Assembly: GCA_030429955.1 (NCBI GenBank)
Contig: JAUIGO010000014.1
Location: 1-57,525 of the forward strand
Origin: Bacteroidia bacterium
Lineage (GTDB): Bacteria; Bacteroidota; Bacteroidia; Flavobacteriales; Flavobacteriaceae
Reading direction: 5' to 3'
Length of the DNA stretch: 57,525 bases
In this document: positions 37,117 through 46,205 of the stretch, one piece after another
Numbering within the stretch: position 1 is the stretch's first letter
Layout of the letters: the number at the start of each line of letters is the position of its first letter
Program-made: the position numbers and the translations under genes
The notes under the pieces: generated by a model
Databases searched by the model: none
Seen by the model: only the letters and a program-made list of their open reading frames with translations
What the model was told of the DNA's origin: nothing

Positions 37117-38895
37117 ATGATTAGAAGAGCCATATTTTATACAGTTTTAATTGCACTTGCAGTTTTACTCTATTTAAATACTAATTTTCAAACCATTTCC
37201 GCAGGGATTGCAATTTTGCTTTTTGGAATGATTATGTTAGAAGAAGGGTTTAAGGTTTTCACAAAAGGACCCTTGCAAAATTTCTTAAAGAAAGCCACAG
37301 ACAAGTTATACAAAAGCATTACAGCAGGCGCCTTAGTAACAGCCTTGATTCAATCAAGCTCTTTAGTGTCAGTTATCACAATCTCTTTTATTAGTGCGGG
37401 ACTTATTAGTTTATCTGGAGGATTAGGACTCATTTTTGGTGCAAACATAGGCACTACTGCAACCGCTTGGTTGGTTGCAGGATTTGGCTTAAAATTCAAA
37501 ATTTCGGCATTAGCAATGCCAATGTTGGTATTTGGAATTATTTTTTCTTTTCAGAAAAAAGCGTCATTAAAAGGCTTAGGAAATGTGCTGGCTGGATTAG
37601 GATTCTTTTTTTTAGGAATTCATTTTATGAAAGAAGGGTTTGATGTTTTTAAAGATTATATTGATTTAACACAATATGCTATTCCAGGATTTTTTGGCGT
37701 AATGGTTTATGCAGGATTAGGAATTATAATAACAACTATTCTTCAATCCAGTAGCGCTACTTTAGCGTTAATATTAACAGCGCTTTCTGTTGGGCAAATA
37801 GAATATGAAAATGCCTTGGCTTTAGCAATTGGCGCAAATATTGGCACTACAATTACGGCTATTTTAGGTTCGTTAAGTTCTAATGTTGCTGGTAAGCGTT
37901 TGGCTGTAGCGCATTTAATATTTAACGTATCAGCAGGACTTATCACATTAATTTTAATATTTCCATTAGCTAATCTTGTTAATATTTTAGCCGAATGGTT
38001 TCAGATTTCGGCAACTGATTATACATTAAAACTAGCCTTATTTCATACTATTTTTAATGTACTAGGTGTATTATTAATGATTCCTTTTGTAAAACGTCTT
38101 GAAACCTTCTTATTGAGAGTGTTTAAGGAAAAAGCTCAAAAAGGAGTTGATGAACCTAAGTTTTTAAACGAGGCAGTTTTAGAATTTCCAGGTTCAGCAA
38201 TTACTACTTTAATAAAAGAATCCAAATATTTATTTAAAAATGCGGTTTTCGAAATTGTGGCTCATGCCTTGAATATTCATAGAGAAGATATTAAATCGAA
38301 TTTAAAGCTCAAGAAGGTTATAAAAAAATCGAATATTCTTTTTGAAACAGATATTAGAGAACTTTATACCACAAGAATAAAACATATTTATGGAGAAATA
38401 ATCAAATTTGCTTCTAAAGCACAAAGCACATTATCATTAACCGAAGCACAGAATAGAGAAATAGCCGAAATAAAAATCGCGAATAGACGTATGGTTGAAA
38501 TCATTAAAGATGTTAATGAGTTAAGCAGAAATGTCACGTTATATTTAAATTCTGAAAACCCACATATTAAAAAGGAGTATGATAAACTTAGAAAACGTAT
38601 CGCTAAAGTGCTTCGTATCATCTATTTGTTCAGAACAGAAAAAGAAAACCGAAAATACTACAAAACGCTTTCTAAACTAAAAGAAGAGGCTAAAGCTAAC
38701 GTTTATAAAGAAAACTTGGACATAGATAATTTGATCCGAAAGGATTTGATAACAGTTGATATGGCATCGTCATTAGTAAATGATAATGACAATGTGAATG
38801 ATATGATAAAGAATCTAATTATAGTAGCTGAATTACTTTATGGAAAAAAAGATACACTACTTGAAAACGGCATAAAAAAAGCACCTATTGACTAG
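37117..38895 (+). CDS. Na+/phosphate cotransporter with PhoU-like C-terminal domain
   Basis: The 592-residue protein belongs to the Na/Pi cotransporter (NptA/YjbB) family. It has repeated membrane modules, each with the diagnostic QSSS motif (ALIQSSSLVSV near 80 and TILQSSSATLA near 210) followed by GANIGTT (near 110 and 245). The C-terminal 230 residues are a soluble PhoU-like helical bundle. It takes up or exports inorganic phosphate coupled to Na+. It is transcribed towards a PiT transporter gene on the other strand, sharing a terminator that overlaps its stop codon. I did not find the 11-nt repeats of the other phosphate promoters before it. Confidence 0.9.
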   Translation: MIRRAIFYTVLIALAVLLYLNTNFQTISAGIAILLFGMIMLEEGFKVFTKGPLQNFLKKATDKLYKSITAGALVTALIQSSSLVSVITISFISAGLISLSGGLGLIFGANIGTTATAWLVAGFGLKFKISALAMPMLVFGIIFSFQKKASLKGLGNVLAGLGFFFLGIHFMKEGFDVFKDYIDLTQYAIPGFFGVMVYAGLGIIITTILQSSSATLALILTALSVGQIEYENALALAIGANIGTTITAILGSLSSNVAGKRLAVAHLIFNVSAGLITLILIFPLANLVNILAEWFQISATDYTLKLALFHTIFNVLGVLLMIPFVKRLETFLLRVFKEKAQKGVDEPKFLNEAVLEFPGSAITTLIKESKYLFKNAVFEIVAHALNIHREDIKSNLKLKKVIKKSNILFETDIRELYTTRIKHIYGEIIKFASKAQSTLSLTEAQNREIAEIKIANRRMVEIIKDVNELSRNVTLYLNSENPHIKKEYDKLRKRIAKVLRIIYLFRTEKENRKYYKTLSKLKEEAKANVYKENLDIDNLIRKDLITVDMASSLVNDNDNVNDMIKNLIIVAELLYGKKDTLLENGIKKAPID

Positions 38896-38903
38896 GTGCT
38901 TTT
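38877..38903. terminator. Shared terminator between Na/Pi and PiT genes
   Basis: AAAAGCACCTA and TAGGTGCTTTT form an 11-bp stem with loop TTGAC, with A and T runs on both sides. The stop codon TAG of the cotransporter gene lies within the hairpin (38893-38895). Confidence 0.85.
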
Positions 38904-38921
38904 CATTTTGATTATAACTAT

Positions 38922-41219
38922 CTATTCTTCGTTAGGAAGAGTTGCTGGTTTTACAGAGCTATCATGAGAATCATGATATTCTTGCAATAAGCTCATTGTT
39001 GCATTTAATAAATCTTTTGTTTCCAATAGCAAACTAAAATAAAGTGTTGTGTTTTTCGGACTGGATTCTTCAGTACGAGTACGAGCCACTTGTTTTTGAA
39101 TTTTATCTGTAACTAAAGAAATTATTTCTTGTTTTCTGCCAAGAATGACACCAATCTCTTCAAAAGATCTTGAGTCAAAAGCATTTTTGGTATTATCAAA
39201 AAATATTTCAAAACGTGCGTCAACTTCTTTCAGCTCTTTTATTTGACTGAATTTTAACTTCTTATGCTTGTTATTTACATGCTTATGAGTTACTTTGGTA
39301 ATGTACTCTAAAGATTGAACCATGTCTTGTAAGTAACCTAAAATATTAATATAAAAACTACTTGCACCAACACTTGATTCATCTAAGTTTTTAATGAAAT
39401 AGAATACATTATCTCTCAACTCATCAACTTCGTTTGAAAGTTTTACAATTTGTTTCTTATTTTTCTTTAACAGCTCAAGATCTTGTTTTGCTAAACCGTT
39501 AATTGCATTAGTGTATATTCTATTGCCACGTTTTACAACATTGGCTATATTATTAGCACTTTCATGAATCACACCCTGTAAAGAACTACTTTCCGCTTTA
39601 GTTAAGCTATCTTCAGCTTTAATCTCTTTAGACTTTTTATTGTGTGAAATGTAGTTTCTAAGTAATAATGTAAAGGCAAGTACAAGTAATAATGGGAACA
39701 TTACTGACAAATTCAAATTAAGTAAGTAAGCTACCAATGCAGCAGCTGTAAATGCACTAAAAGCAGTGAAAAACCATCCTCCAATGACATTTAAAACACC
39801 AGCAACACGATACACAGCACTTTCTGCTCCCCAAGCTCTATCTGCTAAAGAGGTACCCATTGCAACCATAAAAGTCACATAAGTGGTTGACAAAGGAAGC
39901 TTCATAGAAGTAGCCACCGAAATCAAAACAGAAGCAACCATTAGGTTAACTGCTGCTCTAACCATATCAAATGCTGGTAATTCGTGAACTTTCTTTTTAG
40001 GTAGAACAATGACAGGCTTTTCAAATTGCTTTTCAATTTTTCCTTGCCAAGATTCAGGTAAAATATAAGAAGACATTTGTGACATTGCCATAGCCATTCT
40101 CACAAAACCTCTTGACATCCAATTTGGTTCAAAACGTTCTTTTGTAGCTTCTTGACTAGATAAATCAATGGAGGTTTTGACAACGGTTTTTGCTTTACTA
40201 GAAAACCATAAAGTTACAACCATGATCATTCCTGCTATAATCAATAACAATGTTGGCGTAGTGACTTTTGAGGCAAGAACTTCCATGCTAAATGCATCTG
40301 CAGCAATACCTGAAGCTGCCCAAGCTTCATACGACTGCCAAGCTGCAATAGGTACTCCAATAAAGTTAACCAAGTCGTTTCCTGCAAAAGCTAAAGCCAA
40401 TGCAAACGTCCCGACAATAATGATTAATTTATAGATATTATACTTAATGGCAGCTATTACCAAATACGATAATAAAGACCAAAAAACTAAACTAGCAGCA
40501 ACAATATACAATACTTGAGTTTCTAAAAAGTCTTGAATGGTTGCGCCACCAAGAAGTTCAAAACTCTCTTGTGCAAAAGGAGTTCCTTTCATACCTTTTA
40601 AAAAGATAAAATAAGTAATTGAAGTTAGTGCAATACCACCAAATAAAGCTCCGACCCAATTGGCTTTTCTTTCAAAATTAAAAGATAACATCACACGTGA
40701 AGCCCATTGTACAAATGCACCAACAGAAAAGGCTACCACTACTGACAGTAGGATGCCAAGAATGATTTCGGTTGCTTTTGATGTATTAATGTAGTCTATA
40801 ACATCAGTTAAAGTACCACCATCTGCACCAATTTTTATTAATGCCATGGCCACAGACGCTCCAAGTAATTCAAATACTATTGAAACTGTAGTTGAAGTAG
40901 GCATGCCTACTGTATTGAAAAAGTCCAGAAGCAAAATATCTGTAATCATTACTGCCATGAATATTATCATGATTTCATCAAACATAAATTCACTTGGATT
41001 GAAAATCCCTTTTCTAGCAACTTCCATCAAACCACTCGAAAATATAGCTCCAACTGCAACACCAAGGCTGGCAACAATCATTATGGTTTTAAAGGAGATG
41101 GCTTTTGAACCTATTGCCGAATTCAAAAAATTCACAGCGTCATTACTAACGCCTACAACCAAATCTGCAACAGCAAGAAAGGCAAGGGCAATTATCATTA
41201 ATAAATATATATTTTCCAT
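38922..41219 (-). CDS. PiT-family inorganic phosphate transporter with long C-terminal domain
   Basis: The 765-residue protein has the two PHO4 repeats characteristic of PiT transporters: DLVVGVSNDAVNFLNSAIGS near the N-terminus and AGNDLVNFIGVPIAAW near 280. About twelve transmembrane helices are present. The C-terminal 220 residues are a hydrophilic, alpha-helical DUF47/PhoU-like region absent from smaller PiT proteins (about 400-500 residues). It imports phosphate as a metal-phosphate complex, driven by protons. The gene follows the porin gene, and 11-nt repeats in their gap suggest it also has its own phosphate-controlled promoter. Confidence 0.9.
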   Translation of the reverse strand: MENIYLLMIIALAFLAVADLVVGVSNDAVNFLNSAIGSKAISFKTIMIVASLGVAVGAIFSSGLMEVARKGIFNPSEFMFDEIMIIFMAVMITDILLLDFFNTVGMPTSTTVSIVFELLGASVAMALIKIGADGGTLTDVIDYINTSKATEIILGILLSVVVAFSVGAFVQWASRVMLSFNFERKANWVGALFGGIALTSITYFIFLKGMKGTPFAQESFELLGGATIQDFLETQVLYIVAASLVFWSLLSYLVIAAIKYNIYKLIIIVGTFALALAFAGNDLVNFIGVPIAAWQSYEAWAASGIAADAFSMEVLASKVTTPTLLLIIAGMIMVVTLWFSSKAKTVVKTSIDLSSQEATKERFEPNWMSRGFVRMAMAMSQMSSYILPESWQGKIEKQFEKPVIVLPKKKVHELPAFDMVRAAVNLMVASVLISVATSMKLPLSTTYVTFMVAMGTSLADRAWGAESAVYRVAGVLNVIGGWFFTAFSAFTAAALVAYLLNLNLSVMFPLLLVLAFTLLLRNYISHNKKSKEIKAEDSLTKAESSSLQGVIHESANNIANVVKRGNRIYTNAINGLAKQDLELLKKNKKQIVKLSNEVDELRDNVFYFIKNLDESSVGASSFYINILGYLQDMVQSLEYITKVTHKHVNNKHKKLKFSQIKELKEVDARFEIFFDNTKNAFDSRSFEEIGVILGRKQEIISLVTDKIQKQVARTRTEESSPKNTTLYFSLLLETKDLLNATMSLLQEYHDSHDSSVKPATLPNEE

Positions 41220-41266
41220 ATTTAGCTTAAATTATTTTGCAAATATCTTATGCGCGTTTTGTTACT

Positions 41267-41284
41267 ATGTTATCTTAATGTTAT
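41267..41284 (-). promoter_or_regulatory. Pho-box-like direct repeat before the PiT gene
   Basis: On the plus strand ATGTTAT occurs at 41267-41273 and 41278-41284, an exact 11-nt period (pentamers NGTWA at 41268 and 41279). On the minus strand a GATATTTG box lies at 41240-41247. The repeats start 10+11 nt upstream of it, so one degenerate unit appears to intervene. Confidence 0.55.
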
Positions 41285-41287
41285 GTT

Positions 41288-42490
41288 TTAAAAATGAAGG
41301 TCAAACCCAATTCTAAATGTAATATTATCCTCGTTACCATCTAAGGTTGTATAACTAATATCACTTTGTACTTTTAATTTGTGACCAACAATAAATTTGT
41401 TTACTCCAAATGTATATTGCTTGCTAGGTAATGCTCCTGTTATATCTTCAAACGTTAAAGTAGTGTAACGTGCTGCTATTTCATAATTACTTTTAAACAT
41501 ATATCCTGCTTGTAAATTTAAAGCATTTCCAGTTAATACTATATCTCCTGTTGGAGTAATACCATCTGCTTCTGTTGCAATTTCATTATCTGCAGTTCGC
41601 TTTGCATATTCACCCATAAATGAAATTCCATTATATTTAAACATAGCGTCTGCAAAAATAGTAGTTTGGTCAGTTTCATATAAAGAACCATCTGCTCGCA
41701 TCATATAATCTCCTGCAAATCCTCTTTCTCTAACCGCATCTTGGTTATAGTTATAGGTAAATCCTAACATTAATTTTGGAGTTTCCTCACGTACAATTGC
41801 AGATTGAGTGTAATCACCTTTAGATTTAAAACTTCCCATTGGTAATAACTCTAATCTAGCAGTATATTGTAATCCACCTTCATTTCCTTCAGTAACATTA
41901 CGACCTTCACCTTGTGAAACCGAAAGTTTTTCAAGCATTAAAAAGTTACCACCTAAATCAGAATTATGTCTTAGTTGAATACCTAAGTCACGGTCAATAT
42001 TAAATCGACTATTTAGTAACGATCGATCTATAAGTTGAAGATCACCTGAGGATACAACACGCTCAACGTTACCTGGAAGTTTAGTTTGTCCAGCCCAAAG
42101 CTCCCAGTTTTTGGCAAAACTCCACATGATAACGGCATCAAGAATATAACGAGGTGTATCTCTGTTAAATTCATTTGCCCCAGCAATGTCTCTGTTAGAC
42201 AATCCTAGTTCGATCTTATATTTTAATTTTGGGCTATATGCATAACCATCAAATTTTAATCGAGCACGACGTACAATAAAAGTGTGATCTGGACTGCCAT
42301 ATTTGTCACCATTATGATCCCATGACGACTCAGATCGCACTTGAAAACGTGGTGCAAATTTTATACTAAATGAACTGTCTTTTGCTGTAAAGTTAATTAA
42401 TCCTTTTCCAAATGAAGTGTCACTTATTTCTTGAGCATTAACAAACAATGAAAGACCCAATAAAAAAGTAATAGTCAATTTTAATTTCAT
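41288..42490 (-). CDS. Phosphate-selective porin (OprO/OprP type)
   Basis: From ATG 42490 the protein has 400 residues with a signal peptide ending in VNAQE. Earlier in-frame codons start outside the signal peptide, so they are unlikely. The sequence is a 16-strand-porin-like beta-barrel with the family's typical start (FAPRFQVR... HTFIVRRARLKFDGY) and a C-terminal HF end. Members of this family form anion- or phosphate-selective pores in the outer membrane. It is the first gene of a porin-PiT operon: phosphate enters through the porin and is taken up by PiT. Confidence 0.85.
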   Translation of the reverse strand: MKLKLTITFLLGLSLFVNAQEISDTSFGKGLINFTAKDSSFSIKFAPRFQVRSESSWDHNGDKYGSPDHTFIVRRARLKFDGYAYSPKLKYKIELGLSNRDIAGANEFNRDTPRYILDAVIMWSFAKNWELWAGQTKLPGNVERVVSSGDLQLIDRSLLNSRFNIDRDLGIQLRHNSDLGGNFLMLEKLSVSQGEGRNVTEGNEGGLQYTARLELLPMGSFKSKGDYTQSAIVREETPKLMLGFTYNYNQDAVRERGFAGDYMMRADGSLYETDQTTIFADAMFKYNGISFMGEYAKRTADNEIATEADGITPTGDIVLTGNALNLQAGYMFKSNYEIAARYTTLTFEDITGALPSKQYTFGVNKFIVGHKLKVQSDISYTTLDGNEDNITFRIGFDLHF

Positions 42491-42515
42491 AATAAGTATT
42501 AGTTTTTTGTCGCTG

Positions 42516-42550
42516 CAAAGAACCAACACTAATGTTAAATTAATGTAACC
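42516..42550 (-). promoter_or_regulatory. Pho-box-like direct repeats and -7-like box of the porin gene
   Basis: NGTWA pentamers start at 42533 and 42544 on the plus strand (TGTTA and TGTAA), an exact 11-nt period, and read ACATTA twice on the gene's strand. A GTTCTTTG box lies at 42516-42523 on the minus strand, 10 nt from the first pentamer; this spacing is the same at the beta-helix lipoprotein gene. No proper -33 box is needed if an activator binds the repeats. Confidence 0.5.
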
Positions 42551-42569
42551 AAAACATTAATATTCAAAC

Positions 42570-42597
42570 AAAAAAACTGCCTTGGCCAAAGGCAGTT
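42570..42597 (-). terminator. Orphan minus-strand terminator upstream of the porin promoter
   Basis: Read on the minus strand, AACTGCCTT and AAGGCAGTT form a 9-bp stem with a short GC-rich loop followed by seven T residues. No annotated minus-strand gene precedes it between here and 43303, so it must end an unannotated transcript or insulate the porin promoter. Confidence 0.65.
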
Positions 42598-42782
42598 ATT
42601 AGAAATCATGATAATGTAGTCGACAAAAACTAATAGATTATATGAAACTAATTATTTGTCTTAAGACAGTAGCAAATATGCAATACATAAATAAGATAAA
42701 TGTAACCTTAATATTAATAAAACATTAAGGGAACGATACTTTTGAGTTCAATTTAAGATGTTTAAAATCAGTAAATTAACTA

Positions 42783-42803
42783 TTTAATGTAAATTTAATG
42801 TTA
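42783..42803 (+). promoter_or_regulatory. Pho-box-like direct repeat upstream of the MORN-like gene
   Basis: TTTAATGT occurs at 42783-42790 and 42794-42801, an exact 11-nt period (pentamers NGTWA at 42788 and 42799). It lies upstream of a promoter TTG (42812-42814)-N20-TATATTTG (42835-42842) for the gene at 42879, but in the opposite orientation to the repeats at the other phosphate genes, so its target is uncertain. Confidence 0.4.
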
Positions 42804-42878
42804 TGTAAACATTGCTTCATTGTTAACAAATGTTTATATTTGAAATGTCGGCAAATTAATTTAAAATCAATACGCGTT

Positions 42879-43241
42879 ATGAAGAAAAGTATTTTAGTAT
42901 TAGCACTTCTATTCGTCGCAGCCTCAACTTATGGACAAGCTGACACGAAAGTAAAAACAGAAAAAAAAGGAGATTTAACTGAAGCAACTTATTTTTATGC
43001 TGATGGAAAAATCCAGCAACAAGGCACTTTTAATGCTGAAGGGAAACTGCATGGAACTTGGACTAGTTATGATGTCAATGGAAACAAACTAGCAGTAGGA
43101 CATTATGAGAACAACAGAAAAGTCGGAAAATGGTTTTTTTGGACTGATGGTGTGTTAAAAGAAGTTGATTACCTTGACTCCAAAATAGCTAGTGTTAGTG
43201 AATGGAAAGACAAAACCAAAGTTGCAGTTAGAAACAAATAA
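42879..43241 (+). CDS. Secreted MORN-repeat-like protein (YwqK-like)
   Basis: From ATG 42879 the product has 120 residues; a longer reading from 42798 would begin upstream of the promoter. A signal peptide (about 1-20, ending TYGQA) is followed by three MORN-like repeats (YADGKIQQQGTF, NGNKLAVGHYENNRKVGKW, WTDGVLKEVDYL). Such repeats form beta-hairpin strips, but the function is unknown. It lies in the phosphate island, beside a Pho-box-like repeat. Confidence 0.75.
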   Translation: MKKSILVLALLFVAASTYGQADTKVKTEKKGDLTEATYFYADGKIQQQGTFNAEGKLHGTWTSYDVNGNKLAVGHYENNRKVGKWFFWTDGVLKEVDYLDSKIASVSEWKDKTKVAVRNK

Positions 43242-43257
43242 CAAAAACTTGGCAAAT

Positions 43258-43288
43258 AAAAAAAGCTCCTAATTTAGGAGCTTTTTTT
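43258..43288. terminator. Shared terminator of the MORN-like and TonB receptor genes
   Basis: GCTCCTA/TAGGAGC stem between A7 and T7 runs, placed between the two convergent stop codons. It can work on both strands. Confidence 0.85.
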
Positions 43289-43303
43289 GTGACTAATCAT
43301 AAA

Positions 43304-46132
43304 CTAAAACTTATAAGAATATCCTAGAGAAAATTCTGTACCTGGACTTCTTAATGAAAATATTTGATCTTGTGCATTGAATGATTTATATACACTTTCT
43401 CTATCACTTCCTAAAATGTTAGATACCTTTAAATCTATACTTGAGCGTTTGTTTTCGCCAAATGATTTATTAAAGGTAAAGTTTAAACTTTCAAAAGGTT
43501 GTGTGTAAACATCAGGCACTAAACCAATACCAACAACTTCAAGAGTTTCTCCTTGTACATTAAAAAATAAGCCAGTTTGTAATCCTTTTTCTGAGTTGTT
43601 ATAATCTAAACCAAAGTTTAACAGAAATGGTGCTTGACCTTGTAAGTCCCTTTTTCTATCAATACTTTCGCCATCTCTAGCTGCTAAGGTTCTGCTTTCA
43701 AACTCATCATCAGACATGGCAAGCTCTGATTTAATGAACGACATGTTGGCATTAAACTTTAAGTTGTTTAAACCCTCAGAAATAAACCCTAAACGTTGTC
43801 TAACTTCAAATTCAACTCCATAAACTTTAGCACTACCTAAATTATCAACTGTTAATTGAGTTGGTGCTTGTAAAAAGAAAGCTTGCTCAATTGGGTCTGT
43901 AAAATCTTTATAAAAACCACTAACAGCAAACATTTGCCCAGCTTCACCAAAGCGCTCATATCTTAAATCAAAGTTGTTTATGTATGTTGGTACTAAATCA
44001 ATATTACCAATAAAAAGCCTACTTGTAATTGGGTCAAAAATTTGCGCTACTGAAGCCTCTTTAAAAGATGGTCTTGCAGTAGTACGAGAATAGGATGATC
44101 TAAGGTTTGAATCATCAGAAAGCGCATAAATTAAGTTCGCTGATGGGAAAAAATCAAATTCATCTAATATTAATTCGCTATTGTAAACGGTTGAATTATT
44201 CTGACCTGTGTAATACGATTTAAAAAATTCGGTTCTAATTCCCAACACGGTTTTTAATTGCTCTGTTAGATTAAATTCTGCGGAAAAATAAGTAGCTCCA
44301 ATAGCATGTTCTCCTTCATAAGCATCATTTGGGTTAAATTGATCACCAAACACTAAGTGAGTTCCTGAATCTGTTGTTGGATTCCAAAGATTTTCAGAAG
44401 CCAATAGGTTGTCAACATTGCCATCAGCTATAAAAGAATCGTCTCCACTTATGTTAAAGGTATAATCATCAATACTAAAATCTCTAAACTTATAGGTGTA
44501 AGCCCCTCCGAATTTAAGTTTTGCTGGTTTCCCAAATAAATTAACGGTCTTGTCCAAGTCTATTTTTGCTGCCCAATTTTCTTCAATTAGATTTCTCCAA
44601 AGTTGAAGCGGAAACGTTGAAGCCGAAGGACTAATAAAATAATCTCCTTCACCTGATTGTTGAAGAGGAGTTATTCGATGATCTTTATCCATTACTTTTG
44701 AAAATGTTGGCGAAAATTTCCACTCCAAATTAAACGCATTTTCATCATTACTTAAACGATGATCACCACTTAATAACAAATTAGTTACCGAACGTTCAGT
44801 GTACGTTAATGCATTTTTAACTAATGGCTCCAAACCACCACCAACACCATCTTGAGAAATCACCTGATCAAAAGTACCAGCTGATGACTCTCCATTTTGA
44901 ATGTGTAATACATTTACTTTAAATTTAGAGTTGTCTGTTTTATAAGCCAAGCCAAGCATTCCGTTAAGGATCACGTTATTGATACCTTCTGAACCATTAG
45001 AATCTAAAACAAAGTTTAAATCATTAATAGACGAATCGGAATTGTTTTTTACATAAGCACCATCTTTTCTGTTTTCATAAAATGTAGTTTCATTTTTATA
45101 TGAAAAAGAAGCTTGATACCCAATATTATCATCTCCAATGGCATATTGGTTTCCTAAGGTAAAACCAAAATCAAAATTTGCATTACTGGTTTCTTGTTTA
45201 GCAAGTAATTCTTTTTGAAAGCGATTTGTTAGTGAAGTTAAAAGCAACTTGTTTTCAAAAGTACCTGGAATTTGCTGATATCTGTGTATAGGTAAATCTC
45301 TTGTTCCATCGTCATACCCAAGAAAATCAGTATCGCTCCCTGTATAAGTTAAATACTTATCATTAAAGTGCATGTCAGGATTATAACCTGTCCCAAGTGA
45401 AATGGTATATTCAGGTTTTGTTGGAAAATCTTTGGTGACAATATCAACAATGCCTCCAGTAAAGTCTGCAGGATATTCAGCAGAAGCTGATTTTAGTACA
45501 ATAACATTATCCAAAATATTAGTAGGAAATAAATCCATCTGAATGGTGTTTCTATCTGGATCTAATCCTGGAATATCAATACCATTTAATATTGATTTTG
45601 TATAACGATCACCAAGGCCACGAACATAAACATATTTACCTCCTTCAATAGAAACTCCTGGAATATTTTTAACAGCACTTGCCAAGTTGCTTGCTCCTGT
45701 ACTTTTAATGGATTGAGCAGACAGACCATCTAATACAACAACAGATTTTTTTTGAAGGTTTAACACTGAGCTCTCAGTGTTTCGTTTAGCAGATGTTGTA
45801 ATAACTATGGTTTCTAACGAATTTGTCCCTAATGTTACGTCTAAAGGTGTAACCTCATTAGCTTTAACTAAAACATCACTGATTTCTTGAGTAGTGTAAC
45901 CTACAAATGAAAATACAATAGTATAAGTACCAGGCTCTAATTCCAATTCGTATTTACCATCAAAATCTGAAGTTGTTCCAATAGTGGTTCCTTTTACTAA
46001 AACATTCGCAAAAGCCATTGGTTCTACAAACTCACCATCTATTACATTACCTGCAATTGTGCCTGTTTGAGCATTTAAAAAACTTAGAGGTAAAAATAAA
46101 AGGATTAAGAGTGAGTGTATTTTATTGTTCAT
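43304..46132 (-). CDS. TonB-dependent receptor, paired with a beta-helix lipoprotein
   Basis: The 942-residue receptor has a signal peptide (1-22), a carboxypeptidase-like domain (about 25-110; VLVKGTTIGTTSDFDGKY), a plug (about 115-230, with IKSTGASNLASAVKNIPGV and YVRGLGDRY) and a long beta-barrel ending in Tyr-Ser-Tyr-Lys-Phe. It is the second gene of an operon whose first product is an outer-membrane lipoprotein. This is SusC-like architecture, but the partner is not a SusD. Pho-box-like repeats before the operon suggest that the substrate is a phosphorus compound or that the receptor responds to phosphate limitation. Confidence 0.85.
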   Translation of the reverse strand: MNNKIHSLLILLFLPLSFLNAQTGTIAGNVIDGEFVEPMAFANVLVKGTTIGTTSDFDGKYELELEPGTYTIVFSFVGYTTQEISDVLVKANEVTPLDVTLGTNSLETIVITTSAKRNTESSVLNLQKKSVVVLDGLSAQSIKSTGASNLASAVKNIPGVSIEGGKYVYVRGLGDRYTKSILNGIDIPGLDPDRNTIQMDLFPTNILDNVIVLKSASAEYPADFTGGIVDIVTKDFPTKPEYTISLGTGYNPDMHFNDKYLTYTGSDTDFLGYDDGTRDLPIHRYQQIPGTFENKLLLTSLTNRFQKELLAKQETSNANFDFGFTLGNQYAIGDDNIGYQASFSYKNETTFYENRKDGAYVKNNSDSSINDLNFVLDSNGSEGINNVILNGMLGLAYKTDNSKFKVNVLHIQNGESSAGTFDQVISQDGVGGGLEPLVKNALTYTERSVTNLLLSGDHRLSNDENAFNLEWKFSPTFSKVMDKDHRITPLQQSGEGDYFISPSASTFPLQLWRNLIEENWAAKIDLDKTVNLFGKPAKLKFGGAYTYKFRDFSIDDYTFNISGDDSFIADGNVDNLLASENLWNPTTDSGTHLVFGDQFNPNDAYEGEHAIGATYFSAEFNLTEQLKTVLGIRTEFFKSYYTGQNNSTVYNSELILDEFDFFPSANLIYALSDDSNLRSSYSRTTARPSFKEASVAQIFDPITSRLFIGNIDLVPTYINNFDLRYERFGEAGQMFAVSGFYKDFTDPIEQAFFLQAPTQLTVDNLGSAKVYGVEFEVRQRLGFISEGLNNLKFNANMSFIKSELAMSDDEFESRTLAARDGESIDRKRDLQGQAPFLLNFGLDYNNSEKGLQTGLFFNVQGETLEVVGIGLVPDVYTQPFESLNFTFNKSFGENKRSSIDLKVSNILGSDRESVYKSFNAQDQIFSLRSPGTEFSLGYSYKF

Positions 46133-46146
46133 ATAGTTAATTATTT

Positions 46147-46183
46147 AAACCATACTATTCATCATATAAGAATAGTATGGTTT
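46147..46183 (-). other. 14-bp intercistronic hairpin between lipoprotein and receptor genes
   Basis: AAACCATACTATTC (46147-46160) and its exact complement (46170-46183) enclose a 9-nt loop. It lies in the 73-nt gap between the two genes of the operon. No T-run follows on the minus strand, so it is more likely to protect the upstream mRNA or attenuate the downstream gene than to terminate. On the plus strand it is followed by a T-rich tract. Confidence 0.7.
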
Positions 46184-46205
46184 ATGTTTTTTATTTTTTT
46201 TGATA

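Noticed and set aside
40846-41316. 156-codon plus-strand frame antisense to the PiT gene
   Set aside because: It mirrors the hydrophobic codons of the PiT gene and has no recognisable domain or promoter.
42541-42878. Longer start of the MORN-like protein (42798)
   Set aside because: The extension precedes the predicted promoter and lacks a signal peptide; ATG 42879 begins a clear one.
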